DNA from: a virus
IMG/VR virus record: IMGVR_UViG_3300017917_004176
Location: 1 to 64,000 of that record
DNA length: 64,000 bases
Strand: one strand, 5' to 3'
Positions 44,239 through 53,852 of the stretch are shown piece by piece. Below the pieces are notes generated by a model that had not been told where the DNA came from, did not search any database, and worked only from the letters and a program-made list of their open reading frames with translations. A program made the position numbers and the translations under genes. Every line of letters begins with the position of its first letter. Position 1 is the first letter of the stretch.

Positions 44239-45327
44239 GTGAATCTTACTGAAGAACAAGAATTAGCCATTAGAGTTGTTAAGCAAAAACTAATGATAGG
44301 CCAACCAATAGTTACTATCGCTGGATATGCGGGTACTGGTAAGACAACACTAATTAAATATATTATAGATGACCTAAGAATTGAAATGAGACAAGTTGCA
44401 TTTGCTACTTTTACAGGTAAGGCTGCATTTGTCCTTCAACAAAAAGGCATTCCTGCTATGACATTACATGCCTTATTTTTTAATTCTTATAGATTAAAGA
44501 GTAATAATTTTATTCATAAAAAAAAGAAATATTTAGATTTACCATATAAACTTATTGTGATAGATGAAATTTCTATGGTAAGTTTAGATATGTTGCAGAC
44601 AGCAGTTTCTTTTAAGATTCCAATAATAGCTCTTGGTGATATTGGTCAGCTTCCTCCAATAGGATATGATAATGGCTTGTTAGCAAAACCAGATGTTGTT
44701 TTAACAGAAATTATGCGACAAGAAAAAGATAGTCCTATCATAGAATTATCATTTAATATACGAAAAGGACTGCCTTTACAAGAACAAGAAAATGAACATG
44801 TTGTTGTTGTAAAAAAAGAAAATATAAATACAAATTATTTATTAGAGGCCGACCAAGTATTATGTGGCTATAATGAAACCAGAGTGTATTTAAATGAAAA
44901 ACTAAGAACTGGATATGAATTACCAGAACCCTTTCCATCTCCAGGAGATAAAGTTATTTGCTTGAGAAATAACTGGGAAAAATTTTCTGATATAAATAAG
45001 CTACCACTTGTAAATGGATCTATAGGATATTTAGCCAGAATAGATAAAAAGATTTCTGAGACGGAAATACAAGCTACTTTTGCCCTTGACTATGTTCAAG
45101 ATGGATATCATAAATTAAATATGACATTCGACTCAAAAAATAAAGATAAGAAGTTTAATGAATTTGATTTGGCTTATGCTGTTACAGTTCATAAATCACA
45201 GGGAAGTCAGTGGAATTCTGTTTTTGTTTTTGAAGAAGTTGTTAATTCTAAGCACCATGCAAAATGGCTTTATACTGCAGTTACTAGAGCAATAAATAAA
45301 ATTATTATAGTCAAGGGAGATTATTAA
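44239..45327 (+). CDS. SF1 helicase, RecD/Dda-like
   Basis: GTG start, 362 aa. Motif I GYAGTGKTT, motif II VIDEISMV, motif III GDIGQLPP, motif IV-V region and VTVHKSQGSQW with the final YTAVTRA. This is the RecD2/Dda type 5'-3' helicase, which can clear proteins from DNA or help origin firing. RBS AGAGGTG. Confidence 0.85.
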   Translation: MNLTEEQELAIRVVKQKLMIGQPIVTIAGYAGTGKTTLIKYIIDDLRIEMRQVAFATFTGKAAFVLQQKGIPAMTLHALFFNSYRLKSNNFIHKKKKYLDLPYKLIVIDEISMVSLDMLQTAVSFKIPIIALGDIGQLPPIGYDNGLLAKPDVVLTEIMRQEKDSPIIELSFNIRKGLPLQEQENEHVVVVKKENINTNYLLEADQVLCGYNETRVYLNEKLRTGYELPEPFPSPGDKVICLRNNWEKFSDINKLPLVNGSIGYLARIDKKISETEIQATFALDYVQDGYHKLNMTFDSKNKDKKFNEFDLAYAVTVHKSQGSQWNSVFVFEEVVNSKHHAKWLYTAVTRAINKIIIVKGDY

Positions 45328-45328
45328 A

Positions 45329-45682
45329 ATGTCGTATGAAACTAAGGGTTATCATGTTATTGCTGATATGTGGACTTGTGACGAAGATATACTGGACAGT
45401 CTACAAAAAATGAGAAAAATTTGCGAAGATGCAATTGAACTAGGTGGAGCTACATTAGTAGATGTTTCATATAAAAAATTTACGCCTCAGGGACTAACGA
45501 TGTTATTTTTATTAGAAGAATCTCACTTAAGTGTTCATACTTATCCAGAACATAGATATATGTCATTTGATTGCTATACTTGTGGCTCAAATACAGACCC
45601 AGTTGCGATTTTTGAGTATGTAAAAAAAGAAGTTGGTTCGGGTTATGTTAAATTAAACTTTTTAAATCGTGGTAAATTTTAA
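45329..45682 (+). CDS. speD: S-adenosylmethionine decarboxylase proenzyme
   Basis: A 117-aa class 1B bacterial form (SpeD/SpeH). EESHLSVHTYPE contains the self-cleavage site Glu64-Ser65, which makes the pyruvoyl group; His70 and Cys85 (CYTCG) complete the site. It makes decarboxylated AdoMet, the aminopropyl donor for spermidine. It is two bases after the helicase stop and 16 before dnaE, so part of the replication operon. Polyamines help package or charge-balance phage DNA. Confidence 0.92.
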   Translation: MSYETKGYHVIADMWTCDEDILDSLQKMRKICEDAIELGGATLVDVSYKKFTPQGLTMLFLLEESHLSVHTYPEHRYMSFDCYTCGSNTDPVAIFEYVKKEVGSGYVKLNFLNRGKF

Positions 45683-45698
45683 TTAGAGGAGGGTTTAT

Positions 45699-48600
45699 GT
45701 GGCTTATACTTCAATTCATAATCACACGCACTATTCAAATTTGCGCTTATTAGATTGCATTATAAGGCCTACAGACCTTATAGATGAAGCTTATAAATTG
45801 GGCTTAAAAGGTATAGCCATAACTGATCATGAGTCTTTATCGGCTCATATTGAAGCTATACAACATTATAAAAAGAAATATCTAAATACTGATTTCAAAC
45901 TTATTTTAGGAAATGAAATATATTTAGTAGATGAAAAAAAGAGCGGTTCTCAATATTATCATTTTATAATTTTGTCTAAAAATAAGACTGGTCATAGAGC
46001 ACTAAGAGAACTTTCTTCAATAGCTTGGAGAGATAGTTATTTTGATCGCGGCATGGAGCGAGTTCCAGTTACTAAAGATGAGCTTAGAGAAGTAGTTAAA
46101 AAATATCCTGGGTCTTTGATGGCAACATCTGCGTGTATAGGTGGAGAGCTTTCTCAAAATATACTAAGATTAATTGTAGCTGAAAATTTAAATGACCAAG
46201 AAAAGATAAAAGAATATAAGTCAAATATAACTGAATTCCTCTTTTTTATGAAAGAAGTATTTGAGAATGATTTTTATCTTGAGATAGCACCAAACTCTTC
46301 AGAGGAGCAACGTATTGTAAATACAAGAATGAAATCAATTTCTAACTTCTTTGAAATACCAATTTTATTTGCCAGCGATTCTCACTATCTAAAAAAAGAA
46401 GACCGTGAAATTCATAAAGCATTTTTAAACTCCAAAGATGGTGAGCGAGAAGTTGATGATTTTTATACAACAGCCTTTTTAATGTCACCCGAGGATGCCT
46501 GGGATTATCTTAAAGAAGACTTTTCTCAAGATGAATTTCAAGAGATGATGAATGTTTCTAATACTATTTATGATAAAGTTGAATTTTATGATTTATATAA
46601 ACCGCAGATAATTCCTAATGTAGAGTTAAACATAAAAGGTACAAAATTCAAAGACTTAGAAAAGTATGAATATGTTTTGGCTCTTTTGAATAGCGATAAC
46701 ATCCAAGATAAATATTGGGCAGAAACTTGTTTAAATAGATTGGCCGAGATAAAACTTTGGAATGATGTTTATCTTTCAAGATTAGATGATGAAGCCAAAG
46801 AGATATATTTAATTTCTAAAAACTTAGATCTACAAATGACTTCATATTATAATACCATGTCCAAGATTATGGATATTGTATGGGAAGGCGGAGATTCTCT
46901 AGTTGGAGTTGCCCGAGGATCTGCCACTGGATTTCTTTCTTGTTATCTATTGCAAATAACTCAATTAGACCCAATAAAATGGAAGCTCCCACATTGGAGA
47001 CATTTAACTTCATCTCGACCAGAGTTACCAGACATAGACTTTGATACTCAAGCCCTAAGGCGAGGTCAAATATTAGAAGCCATCAAAGATTTCTTTGGTG
47101 AAAAGAATGTGTTAAATATTTGTACATTTGGAACAGAGGGTCCGAAGTCAGCTATCTTAACAGCTTGTCGAGGATTAGGAATTGATTCTGATATTGGTTT
47201 ATATTTAACAGGAATGATTCCACAAGAACGAGGCTTTACATGGCCATTACAAGATTGTCTTTATGGAAACAAAGAAAAAGGTCGAGAGCCAATTCATCAA
47301 CTTAAAAAAGAAGTTGAGAAATATGATAAGCTTGAAGAAGTCATTTTAAAGATTGAAGGTCTAGTAAATAAGCGCTCTATACACGCAGCAGGAATTTATA
47401 TATTCAATGATGGCTTTGAAGAAATGAATGCTTTAATGAGAGCGCCTAATGGTCAAGCGATAACTCAGTGGGATATGTCTGACTCAGATTATATGGGCTG
47501 TTTAAAATATGATTTTTTAACTGTTGAGGCACTAGATAAAATTCGTGTTGCCCTAGATCTTTTAATAGAAGATAATTTTATTCAATGGCAAGGCAGTTTA
47601 AAAGAAACATATAATAAATATTTGCATCCAGATATTTTAGATTATTCAACTGAAATGTGGGAAGCTGCCAGTAATGGCGAAGTAATAAATCTATTTCAAT
47701 TTGATACACTAGTTGGTGGTCAAGCTATTAAAAAAGTTAAGCCTAAATCTCTAGAAGATGCAGCATCTGCAAACTCTTTAATGAGATTAATGCCACTTGA
47801 AGATGGAACGGTTCCTGTAGATAAATATATTAAATTCAAAAATGATTTAAAGCTTTGGTATAGAGAAATGAAAAACTTTGGTTTGACCGAAGAAGAAATG
47901 AAAATGCTTGAACCACATTATCTTCCTGTATATGGAGTTCCAAATACACAAGAAGATATGATGGAAGTTTTAATGAATCTAGACTTAATCGGTTTTTCTA
48001 TTGAAGAGGCAAACTATGCTCGTAAGATAGTTGGTAAAAAGAAAATGGATGAAATTCCAAAGTTAAAAAATATGATTTATACAAAAGCTAAAATAAGAAA
48101 AAATGTTGTTGACTATATTTATTATACTGCTATTGAGCCGCAATTAGGATATTCGTTTAGCAGAAATCATACTATGCCTTATACAACAATTGCCCTGCAA
48201 GAATTAAATCTTTTTAATAAATATCCTACTCTTTATTGGAATACTGCCTGCTTAACTATTAATGCGGGTGCGGCAGATGAGGTTGAAGGTAAAGGAACAG
48301 ACTATGCCAAGATGGCTGCTGCGATAGGATATATAAAATCTCAGGGCGTAGAAGTTTCATTGGCCAATATAAATAAATCGAGCTTTGGCTTTAAACCCGA
48401 TTTAAAAAATGATCGAATATTATATGGACTAAAAAGCATTTCAAACTTGGGCGACGATATTTCAAAACTTATAATTGAAAACCGTCCATATGAATCTATG
48501 GAGGACTTTATTGAAAAGTGTAGTCCTTCTAAGACTGCAATGGTTTCTTTAATAAAAGCTGGTGCCTTTGATGAGATTGAAGGCAAGCCCCGAGAAGAAA

Positions 48601-49490
48601 TAATGAAAAACTATATTGCTTCTACTATTGAGGTTAAGAAAAGGATTACTCTTCAAAATATGCCTGTTTTATTACAAGAAGGTTTAATTCCTGAAGAGTT
48701 TAAGTTTGAAGCACAGCTTTTTGAATTTAATAGATACTTAAGAACAAATCTTAAAAAAGGAAATTATTATATTCTTGATGATAGAGCATATCAATTTTTC
48801 ATGAGACACTTTGATCAAGATTTATTAACTATTGCTGATAATAAAGAAGCAATCTTAATTAATAAATGGGACAAGGCTTATAATATTAAAATGTTGAGAC
48901 TTAAAGACTGGATGAAGGATCAGGCTGGTGAATTAATAAGAACTCTTCATACAGATGTTTTTAATAGTGAATGGGAAAAATATGCTAGTGGAAATATAGC
49001 AGCATGGGAAATGGATGCAGTTTGTTTTTATCACTCTTTTCATGAATTAGATAAAGCAGATGTTGATAAATATGGAATATCAAGTTTTTATGATTTACCA
49101 GAAGAGCCTGTAGTAGAAAAATATTTGGAATTTGGTAAAAAGAAAATACCAATTTTTACGACTTATTTAATAGCAGGAACAATGATAGGTAAAGATAAAA
49201 TCAAATCTACTATTTCTCTTTTAACTACTGATGGGGTTGTTTATGTTAAATTTAGACCAGAACAATTTGCTTATTATGACAAACAACTTTCTCAACAGCA
49301 AAGCGATGGAAAGAAAAAGATAATGGAAAGATCTTGGTTTACAAGAGGAAAGAAAGTATTATTGACTGGCTTCAGACGTGGGTCAGAATTTGTACCCAAA
49401 ACTTATAAACATACTGCGACTGAAACCTTGTATCTTATTGATGAGATTACTGAAGATGGGGAGCTTATATTGAGACGGGAGAGATCATGA
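45699..49490 (+). CDS. dnaE: DNA polymerase III alpha subunit (DnaE-type)
   Basis: GTG start at 45699 after GAGGAGGG, 1263 aa. N-terminal PHP domain (SIHNHTHYSN, ITDHESLS), then the C-family polymerase core: GVARGSATGFLSCYLL, the two catalytic Asp in LPDIDFD, the third in CLKYDFLTVE, and NKRSIHAAGIYI. After that a fingers/helix-hairpin-helix region (SLIKAGAFDEIEG) and an OB-like C-terminus. The phage therefore brings its own replicase. The overlapping ATG at 45697 is out of frame. Confidence 0.93.
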   Translation: MAYTSIHNHTHYSNLRLLDCIIRPTDLIDEAYKLGLKGIAITDHESLSAHIEAIQHYKKKYLNTDFKLILGNEIYLVDEKKSGSQYYHFIILSKNKTGHRALRELSSIAWRDSYFDRGMERVPVTKDELREVVKKYPGSLMATSACIGGELSQNILRLIVAENLNDQEKIKEYKSNITEFLFFMKEVFENDFYLEIAPNSSEEQRIVNTRMKSISNFFEIPILFASDSHYLKKEDREIHKAFLNSKDGEREVDDFYTTAFLMSPEDAWDYLKEDFSQDEFQEMMNVSNTIYDKVEFYDLYKPQIIPNVELNIKGTKFKDLEKYEYVLALLNSDNIQDKYWAETCLNRLAEIKLWNDVYLSRLDDEAKEIYLISKNLDLQMTSYYNTMSKIMDIVWEGGDSLVGVARGSATGFLSCYLLQITQLDPIKWKLPHWRHLTSSRPELPDIDFDTQALRRGQILEAIKDFFGEKNVLNICTFGTEGPKSAILTACRGLGIDSDIGLYLTGMIPQERGFTWPLQDCLYGNKEKGREPIHQLKKEVEKYDKLEEVILKIEGLVNKRSIHAAGIYIFNDGFEEMNALMRAPNGQAITQWDMSDSDYMGCLKYDFLTVEALDKIRVALDLLIEDNFIQWQGSLKETYNKYLHPDILDYSTEMWEAASNGEVINLFQFDTLVGGQAIKKVKPKSLEDAASANSLMRLMPLEDGTVPVDKYIKFKNDLKLWYREMKNFGLTEEEMKMLEPHYLPVYGVPNTQEDMMEVLMNLDLIGFSIEEANYARKIVGKKKMDEIPKLKNMIYTKAKIRKNVVDYIYYTAIEPQLGYSFSRNHTMPYTTIALQELNLFNKYPTLYWNTACLTINAGAADEVEGKGTDYAKMAAAIGYIKSQGVEVSLANINKSSFGFKPDLKNDRILYGLKSISNLGDDISKLIIENRPYESMEDFIEKCSPSKTAMVSLIKAGAFDEIEGKPREEIMKNYIASTIEVKKRITLQNMPVLLQEGLIPEEFKFEAQLFEFNRYLRTNLKKGNYYILDDRAYQFFMRHFDQDLLTIADNKEAILINKWDKAYNIKMLRLKDWMKDQAGELIRTLHTDVFNSEWEKYASGNIAAWEMDAVCFYHSFHELDKADVDKYGISSFYDLPEEPVVEKYLEFGKKKIPIFTTYLIAGTMIGKDKIKSTISLLTTDGVVYVKFRPEQFAYYDKQLSQQQSDGKKKIMERSWFTRGKKVLLTGFRRGSEFVPKTYKHTATETLYLIDEITEDGELILRRERS

Positions 49491-50038
49491 TGAAAATTTT
49501 GTTTCCCATTTTTGGGAAATCTGGAAGTGGTAAGAGTCGTATCATTCGAGATATAAAAGAGTTAAAGCCTGAATATAATATTGTTCAGCGAGCAACAACA
49601 AGACCAAAAAGAGAAAATGTAAATGACTATGATTTTTTAACTATACCTGAGTTTGAAGAAAAACAGGAAGCTGGAGAAATTATTGGGGCTTTAGAGTTTA
49701 ATAATTGGTTATATGGAACTTATAAAGATAGTATTCTTGATGATGTTGTTAATATTGGTGCTTATGATATTGATTCAGTAAGAGAGTTGAAAAAAGATCC
49801 TGATATAGAAGTTTATCCAATATATATTGAGGCCACAGACAAAATAAGATTGCTTCGACAATTGAATAGAGAAGAAGAGCCCAATATAAAAGAAATCATA
49901 CGAAGATATAAAACAGATGAATATGATTATCAAGAGATAGATTTTTTTCATATTCCTATTGATAACTCTGGCAAAATTTCAATTCATGTTGTTGTTGCTC
50001 AAGTCTTATTACATATTGACAGAAAAATAAAAAAATGA
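49487..50038 (+). CDS. Guanylate kinase-like protein
   Basis: A 183-aa P-loop protein with GKSGSGKS (residues about 10-17) and RATTRPKRENVNDYDFL, the GMP-binding region of guanylate kinase. Overlaps dnaE by four bases. If active it would turn (d)GMP to (d)GDP and join the dNTP route. Length is slightly below the usual 200. Confidence 0.8.
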   Translation: MMKILFPIFGKSGSGKSRIIRDIKELKPEYNIVQRATTRPKRENVNDYDFLTIPEFEEKQEAGEIIGALEFNNWLYGTYKDSILDDVVNIGAYDIDSVRELKKDPDIEVYPIYIEATDKIRLLRQLNREEEPNIKEIIRRYKTDEYDYQEIDFFHIPIDNSGKISIHVVVAQVLLHIDRKIKK

Positions 50039-50044
50039 TATAAT
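50016..50044 (+). promoter_or_regulatory. Promoter TTGACA-17-TATAAT
   Basis: -35 in the last codons of the kinase gene, -10 at 50039-50044. Confidence 0.8.
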
Positions 50045-50065
50045 ATAAATAAACGAGGTGAAGAG

Positions 50066-50458
50066 ATGGAAAAAGAAATTCGACTTGAAGATTTTGGTAA
50101 AATGGTTTTAAAAAATGCAGAGCCTCTGGATCAATCTATTATAGCAGATAAAATCCATGAGTTTGTAACAGATATGCGGGGCGATATGACTACAATTAAA
50201 AGACATGTAAATTATCTTCTTTTATTATCAAAAGAAGTTGGATATTACAGTGTCTTAAAAATTGAAGATCGTCCATCGCTTGAAGAAAAAATTATGGTTT
50301 ATCTTTTTGAAAGTTCATTTCTAAAAGATGGTGCAATTTGTGATTTTAAAAATATTCAATATATAGAATATAACAAAGAAACTCATACCTTAGAGCTTTG
50401 GGTCGATCAAGTATATTTCTGTCTCTTTGATTTCGATTGGGGGGTAGCAACTCTATGA
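50066..50458 (+). CDS. Hypothetical protein, 130 aa
   Basis: ATG after CGAGGTG. Helical N-terminal half and beta-rich, aromatic C-terminal half (LELWVDQVYFCLFDFDWG). No family recognised. Overlaps the next gene by four bases. Confidence 0.6.
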   Translation: MEKEIRLEDFGKMVLKNAEPLDQSIIADKIHEFVTDMRGDMTTIKRHVNYLLLLSKEVGYYSVLKIEDRPSLEEKIMVYLFESSFLKDGAICDFKNIQYIEYNKETHTLELWVDQVYFCLFDFDWGVATL

Positions 50459-50700
50459 AAACACTTTTAGTTCCATGTTTTAGTTTTACTTTGGGAACCA
50501 CTGGTATTATGCCAGAAGATAAAACTAATTACAAAATTGATAGTATAAATACACCAAGTATTCTTGCAGCCGTGCAAAAAAGTGGAGCAGACAAATTAAT
50601 TTTAGTTGGTCCTGCTTCATTTACACAAAGAATAAAACAAGAGATTCTTGCAACTGAATATAGTTATTTACAAATAGAATTAATGGAGGAAATACGATGA
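50455..50700 (+). CDS. Hypothetical protein, 81 aa
   Basis: ATG at 50455 overlapping the previous stop; GGGGGGTAG serves as ribosome site. Alpha/beta look (MKTLLVPCFSFTLGTTGIMP; ADKLILVGPASF). Unknown. Confidence 0.6.
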   Translation: MKTLLVPCFSFTLGTTGIMPEDKTNYKIDSINTPSILAAVQKSGADKLILVGPASFTQRIKQEILATEYSYLQIELMEEIR

Positions 50701-50894
50701 CACATTTATTAAAAACAATAGATTATATTTTAACTGGATCAGAAGAAGAAGCAGAGTCAATGGTAGCTTCTATTAAATCATCTTCTAGTTATACTGTAAC
50801 TGGTTATTCAATTACAAAAAAAGTTAAAAAAGATTCTGAGTATTTTATCTTAAAAATTACAAAAGAATTTGCCACAGAAAAAGATGTAGTTTGA
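50697..50894 (+). CDS. Hypothetical protein, 65 aa
   Basis: ATG overlaps the previous stop; TGGAGGAA precedes it. Short alternating helix and strands with basic KKVKKDSEY. Unknown. Confidence 0.6.
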   Translation: MTHLLKTIDYILTGSEEEAESMVASIKSSSSYTVTGYSITKKVKKDSEYFILKITKEFATEKDVV

Positions 50895-50916
50895 TAATCA
50901 AGTTAGGAGGAAGCTA

Positions 50917-51546
50917 ATGGCTTATTTAAATCATCCCCTTCCTCCGTGGACTTGTTATATAAGAAATGAGTTTCTTTATAATCATACAAAAGGCCATGGA
51001 GAGCTTACTTTATGCGACGTTCATTCTGTTGCATCAATAGAAAAACGCGTACCACTTTTTGAAGCTTTTCTAGAAAATGGTGTTAATTGGACTCGAAGGC
51101 CATTGCATGCTTTTTGCTGGCGAACAGATGCTCCACCACCAAAGTTAGAACAAGTTATTTATTGGAATTCTTTTTCTCCATATATTGATGTACAAATACG
51201 CCCTAGATTGGCAGGATTACGTGCTGATCTTATAACACCCGATGGCAAGCTTGAAGGTGGAGAATATATGTTTACATTAGATTGGGGATGGGAAAATAAA
51301 GCTATATTAGATTGTAATTTTAGTGAAACTCCTGAGCATAAATGCGCACATCTTTTTAAAATGGATTCTGGTAATTTTTATGCCTATCCTAATAATAGAA
51401 TAATATGGCGCGATGCTGCCTTTACACAAAATAGAATTAAAACAAATCCAGGCTATAAAATAGATTTAACATATTATGCAGTAGAAAATCTTAAACGAGG
51501 AGAAACTGATGATAGTTATATTTATATTATAGAGGAAGATAAATGA
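50917..51546 (+). CDS. Hypothetical protein, 209 aa
   Basis: ATG after TAGGAGGAAG. Trp-rich, soluble, with many Pro and His in the first half (HPLPPWTCYIRNEFLYNHT) and FTLDWGWENKAILDC in the middle. I recall conserved phage proteins of this look with no known function. Likely globular and beta-rich. Confidence 0.6.
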   Translation: MAYLNHPLPPWTCYIRNEFLYNHTKGHGELTLCDVHSVASIEKRVPLFEAFLENGVNWTRRPLHAFCWRTDAPPPKLEQVIYWNSFSPYIDVQIRPRLAGLRADLITPDGKLEGGEYMFTLDWGWENKAILDCNFSETPEHKCAHLFKMDSGNFYAYPNNRIIWRDAAFTQNRIKTNPGYKIDLTYYAVENLKRGETDDSYIYIIEEDK

Positions 51547-51555
51547 GGTATTCAT

Positions 51556-52014
51556 ATGAATAAATTAAGAGGATTTGAAGTTGTTACAAAAGAACATAGA
51601 AAGCATCCAAACTTAGAAATTCAATTACCTATTCGGGGTAGCGCAAATGCCGCGGGATATGATTTATTTAGTCCTATTGATGTAACCTTGGGACCAGAGC
51701 AAAGTATTTTAGTTTGGACTGATGTTAAGGCTTACATGCTAGCAAATGAAGTTTTGGAAATATATCCAAGATCTGGATTAGCTACAAAGTTCGGCATGGT
51801 CTTAAAAAATGGGGTTGGAATTGTAGATAGCGATTATTATTCAAATCAGAGTAATGATGGCAACATAGGATTATTTTTTATAAATAATGGAAAGAGTACT
51901 GCTTATATTAAAGCAGGGGATCGAGTTGCACAAGCTATTTTTAAAAACTTTTTACTTGCAGATGGAGATGAATCTTCAGCTGAGCGAGTTGGGGGATTTG
52001 GTTCTACAGGATGA
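51556..52014 (+). CDS. dut: dUTPase
   Basis: A 152-aa trimeric-type dUTPase that turns dUTP into dUMP for ThyA. Motifs in order: AAGYDLFSP (1), YPRSGLATKFG (2), NGVGIVDSDY (3, catalytic Asp and Tyr), GDRVAQAIF (4), and C-terminal GGFGSTG (5). Overlaps the next gene by four bases. Confidence 0.92.
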   Translation: MNKLRGFEVVTKEHRKHPNLEIQLPIRGSANAAGYDLFSPIDVTLGPEQSILVWTDVKAYMLANEVLEIYPRSGLATKFGMVLKNGVGIVDSDYYSNQSNDGNIGLFFINNGKSTAYIKAGDRVAQAIFKNFLLADGDESSAERVGGFGSTG

Positions 52015-52481
52015 TATATTTAGCCTTAGATCAAAGCTCAAACATAAGTGGATATTCAGTATGGAAAGATAAAAATCTTATTGAGTATGGTAAAGTAAAA
52101 TTTGATGGAGAGTTTATCGACAGAGTTGTTTCTTTAAAAAACTGGATGAAGGACAAAATTGAAGAGCTTGAATCTGAGGGATTGGTAGAAGTTATAATCG
52201 AAGAAATACAAGAGCAAGCAAATATGCAAACATTTAAGATGCTCGCTATGGTGCAAGGAGTTTTGCTTGCCGAGCTTGCCGAACAAAAAATAAAATTTCA
52301 CTTAGTATATGCGTCAAGCTGGAAAGCTAACTCTGGAATAAAGGGTGTAAATAGAACAGAGCAGAAGCGAAATACTCAAGAATATATTTTACAAAAGTAT
52401 GGAAAAAAAGTTACGCAAGATGAAGCTGATGCTATATGTATTGGTGAATATGTTGCTACAAAAATAATAAACTGGGGCTAA
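52011..52481 (+). CDS. RuvC-like Holliday junction nuclease
   Basis: A 156-aa RNase H-fold nuclease: LALDQSSNISGYSVW (first Asp), VIIEEIQEQAN (Glu), and TQDEADAICIGEY (final Asp pair). Phage RuvC-like enzymes cut branched DNA during recombination and before packaging. Last gene of the rightward block. Confidence 0.82.
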   Translation: MIYLALDQSSNISGYSVWKDKNLIEYGKVKFDGEFIDRVVSLKNWMKDKIEELESEGLVEVIIEEIQEQANMQTFKMLAMVQGVLLAELAEQKIKFHLVYASSWKANSGIKGVNRTEQKRNTQEYILQKYGKKVTQDEADAICIGEYVATKIINWG

Positions 52482-52501
52482 TATGCCCCAGTTTTTTTTT
52501 G
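52471..52501. terminator. Bidirectional terminator ACTGGGGC/GCCCCAGT
   Basis: 8-bp stem with loop TAATAT between convergent blocks; T-run to the right and, on the other strand, TTTATTATTTTT. Confidence 0.9.
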
Positions 52502-52502
52502 T

Positions 52503-53834
52503 TTAGTAAATTTTTTCTGCTGTAAGACTCATTGTACCGCCGTTAGTTAGATCATAGTTAATAGCTTGAACCCTATAATCACCTATCATTTTTGTGTCTA
52601 GATCCATTATATTTACAATAGTATCTACATCAATAGAATAGATAGGTATAGAAACGATATTTACTTTTTCATTAAAATTAGTATGTGTATACAATAAATT
52701 TTTTATTGCACTAAATGCATCATTTTTATATTCATAAATTTCGTTATTTAAATAGTCTTGTATTTGGCTTCTTAATACGCTAAAGTATGGGATACCCTTT
52801 GATTTTAATTCTTCTTCTGCCGCGATAGCATCTTTATTATATAATAAAAAATCCATATAAGTATAAGTTAGTCCATTTATTGATACAGATCCTGAATCAT
52901 GTGTCGGAGGAAGGGTTCCAGTTTTTATTGGTTCGCCATTAATTGATGTTCCAGATATTTCATAGTATTTATATATATATTCATTTGGTTGTGTTCCAGA
53001 TATAAGCACTTTAATTATTGAACCCTCAAATACCAAATAATCATCTGTTTTAAAAATTTTAGCATCTTTGAATGGCAAGTCGTTAAAAATAATAATGTTT
53101 TTTCTTTTTCCTTGAAAAGTTTCTGGTGTATCAAAATATTCAATATCAAATATTCTTTGCTCAGAAGTAGTTTCAATTGGAAAATCTAATTCTTCATCTG
53201 GCAGTATAATGGGAGGTGGATTTACATTATCTTTATTTTTTATACTATAGGATAGATATTTATTTGGATTATAGATATTAATCTTATATAAAAAAAGATC
53301 TGGATCCTCATTTTCTTTTATTCCATCTCTTGTTTTATATCCATAAATCGTATTGCCAAAAGATGTATCTGGATTCAAAGGACCTCTACCATCTCTTCTA
53401 ATTTCGTAGTGAAGATGAACTCCAGTTGAATATCCTGTTGTCCCCATTACACCGAGCAATTCATTTTTTGTAACAGGAATTCTTTGTTTTCCATCTACAG
53501 GAGTGGCTGTGTCAGCTGCCTTCTGAAAAAATTTTGAATCTATAGATTTTAGGTGACAGTATAAATGTAGGGCTTTATTTCCATCCCGTATTACTACCAC
53601 ATTTCCATATCCACCAAGACCAGTTTTTTTCTTGCCTTCATCCGCATAGATAACTTCTCCACCAACAAAAGCATATATATTATAGTCTTCACCTTTTTTA
53701 GGAATTAAATCAAAACCACAGTGAAAAACCCATTTTTTATTTACATTATCCCATCTATTTGTAAATAGACTTGTTGAATTATATCTACTAAAATTAGAGT
53801 TTAAATCTCCAACATCTATATCTAGTACGCCCAC
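52503..53834 (-). CDS. Tail protein with M23 peptidase domain, 443 aa
   Basis: N-terminal M23 domain: HCGFDL (His38, Asp42), GLGGYGNVVVIRDGNKALHL, then HLHYEI near residue 140, the zinc site of lysostaphin-like endopeptidases. The rest is beta-rich and structural. Such virion peptidases open the wall during DNA entry. RBS AAAGGAG at the 5' end (right). The M23 part resembles that of the protein at 62098-62838. Confidence 0.75.
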   Translation of the reverse strand: MGVLDIDVGDLNSNFSRYNSTSLFTNRWDNVNKKWVFHCGFDLIPKKGEDYNIYAFVGGEVIYADEGKKKTGLGGYGNVVVIRDGNKALHLYCHLKSIDSKFFQKAADTATPVDGKQRIPVTKNELLGVMGTTGYSTGVHLHYEIRRDGRGPLNPDTSFGNTIYGYKTRDGIKENEDPDLFLYKINIYNPNKYLSYSIKNKDNVNPPPIILPDEELDFPIETTSEQRIFDIEYFDTPETFQGKRKNIIIFNDLPFKDAKIFKTDDYLVFEGSIIKVLISGTQPNEYIYKYYEISGTSINGEPIKTGTLPPTHDSGSVSINGLTYTYMDFLLYNKDAIAAEEELKSKGIPYFSVLRSQIQDYLNNEIYEYKNDAFSAIKNLLYTHTNFNEKVNIVSIPIYSIDVDTIVNIMDLDTKMIGDYRVQAINYDLTNGGTMSLTAEKIY

Positions 53835-53852
53835 AATCTCACTCCTTTTACT

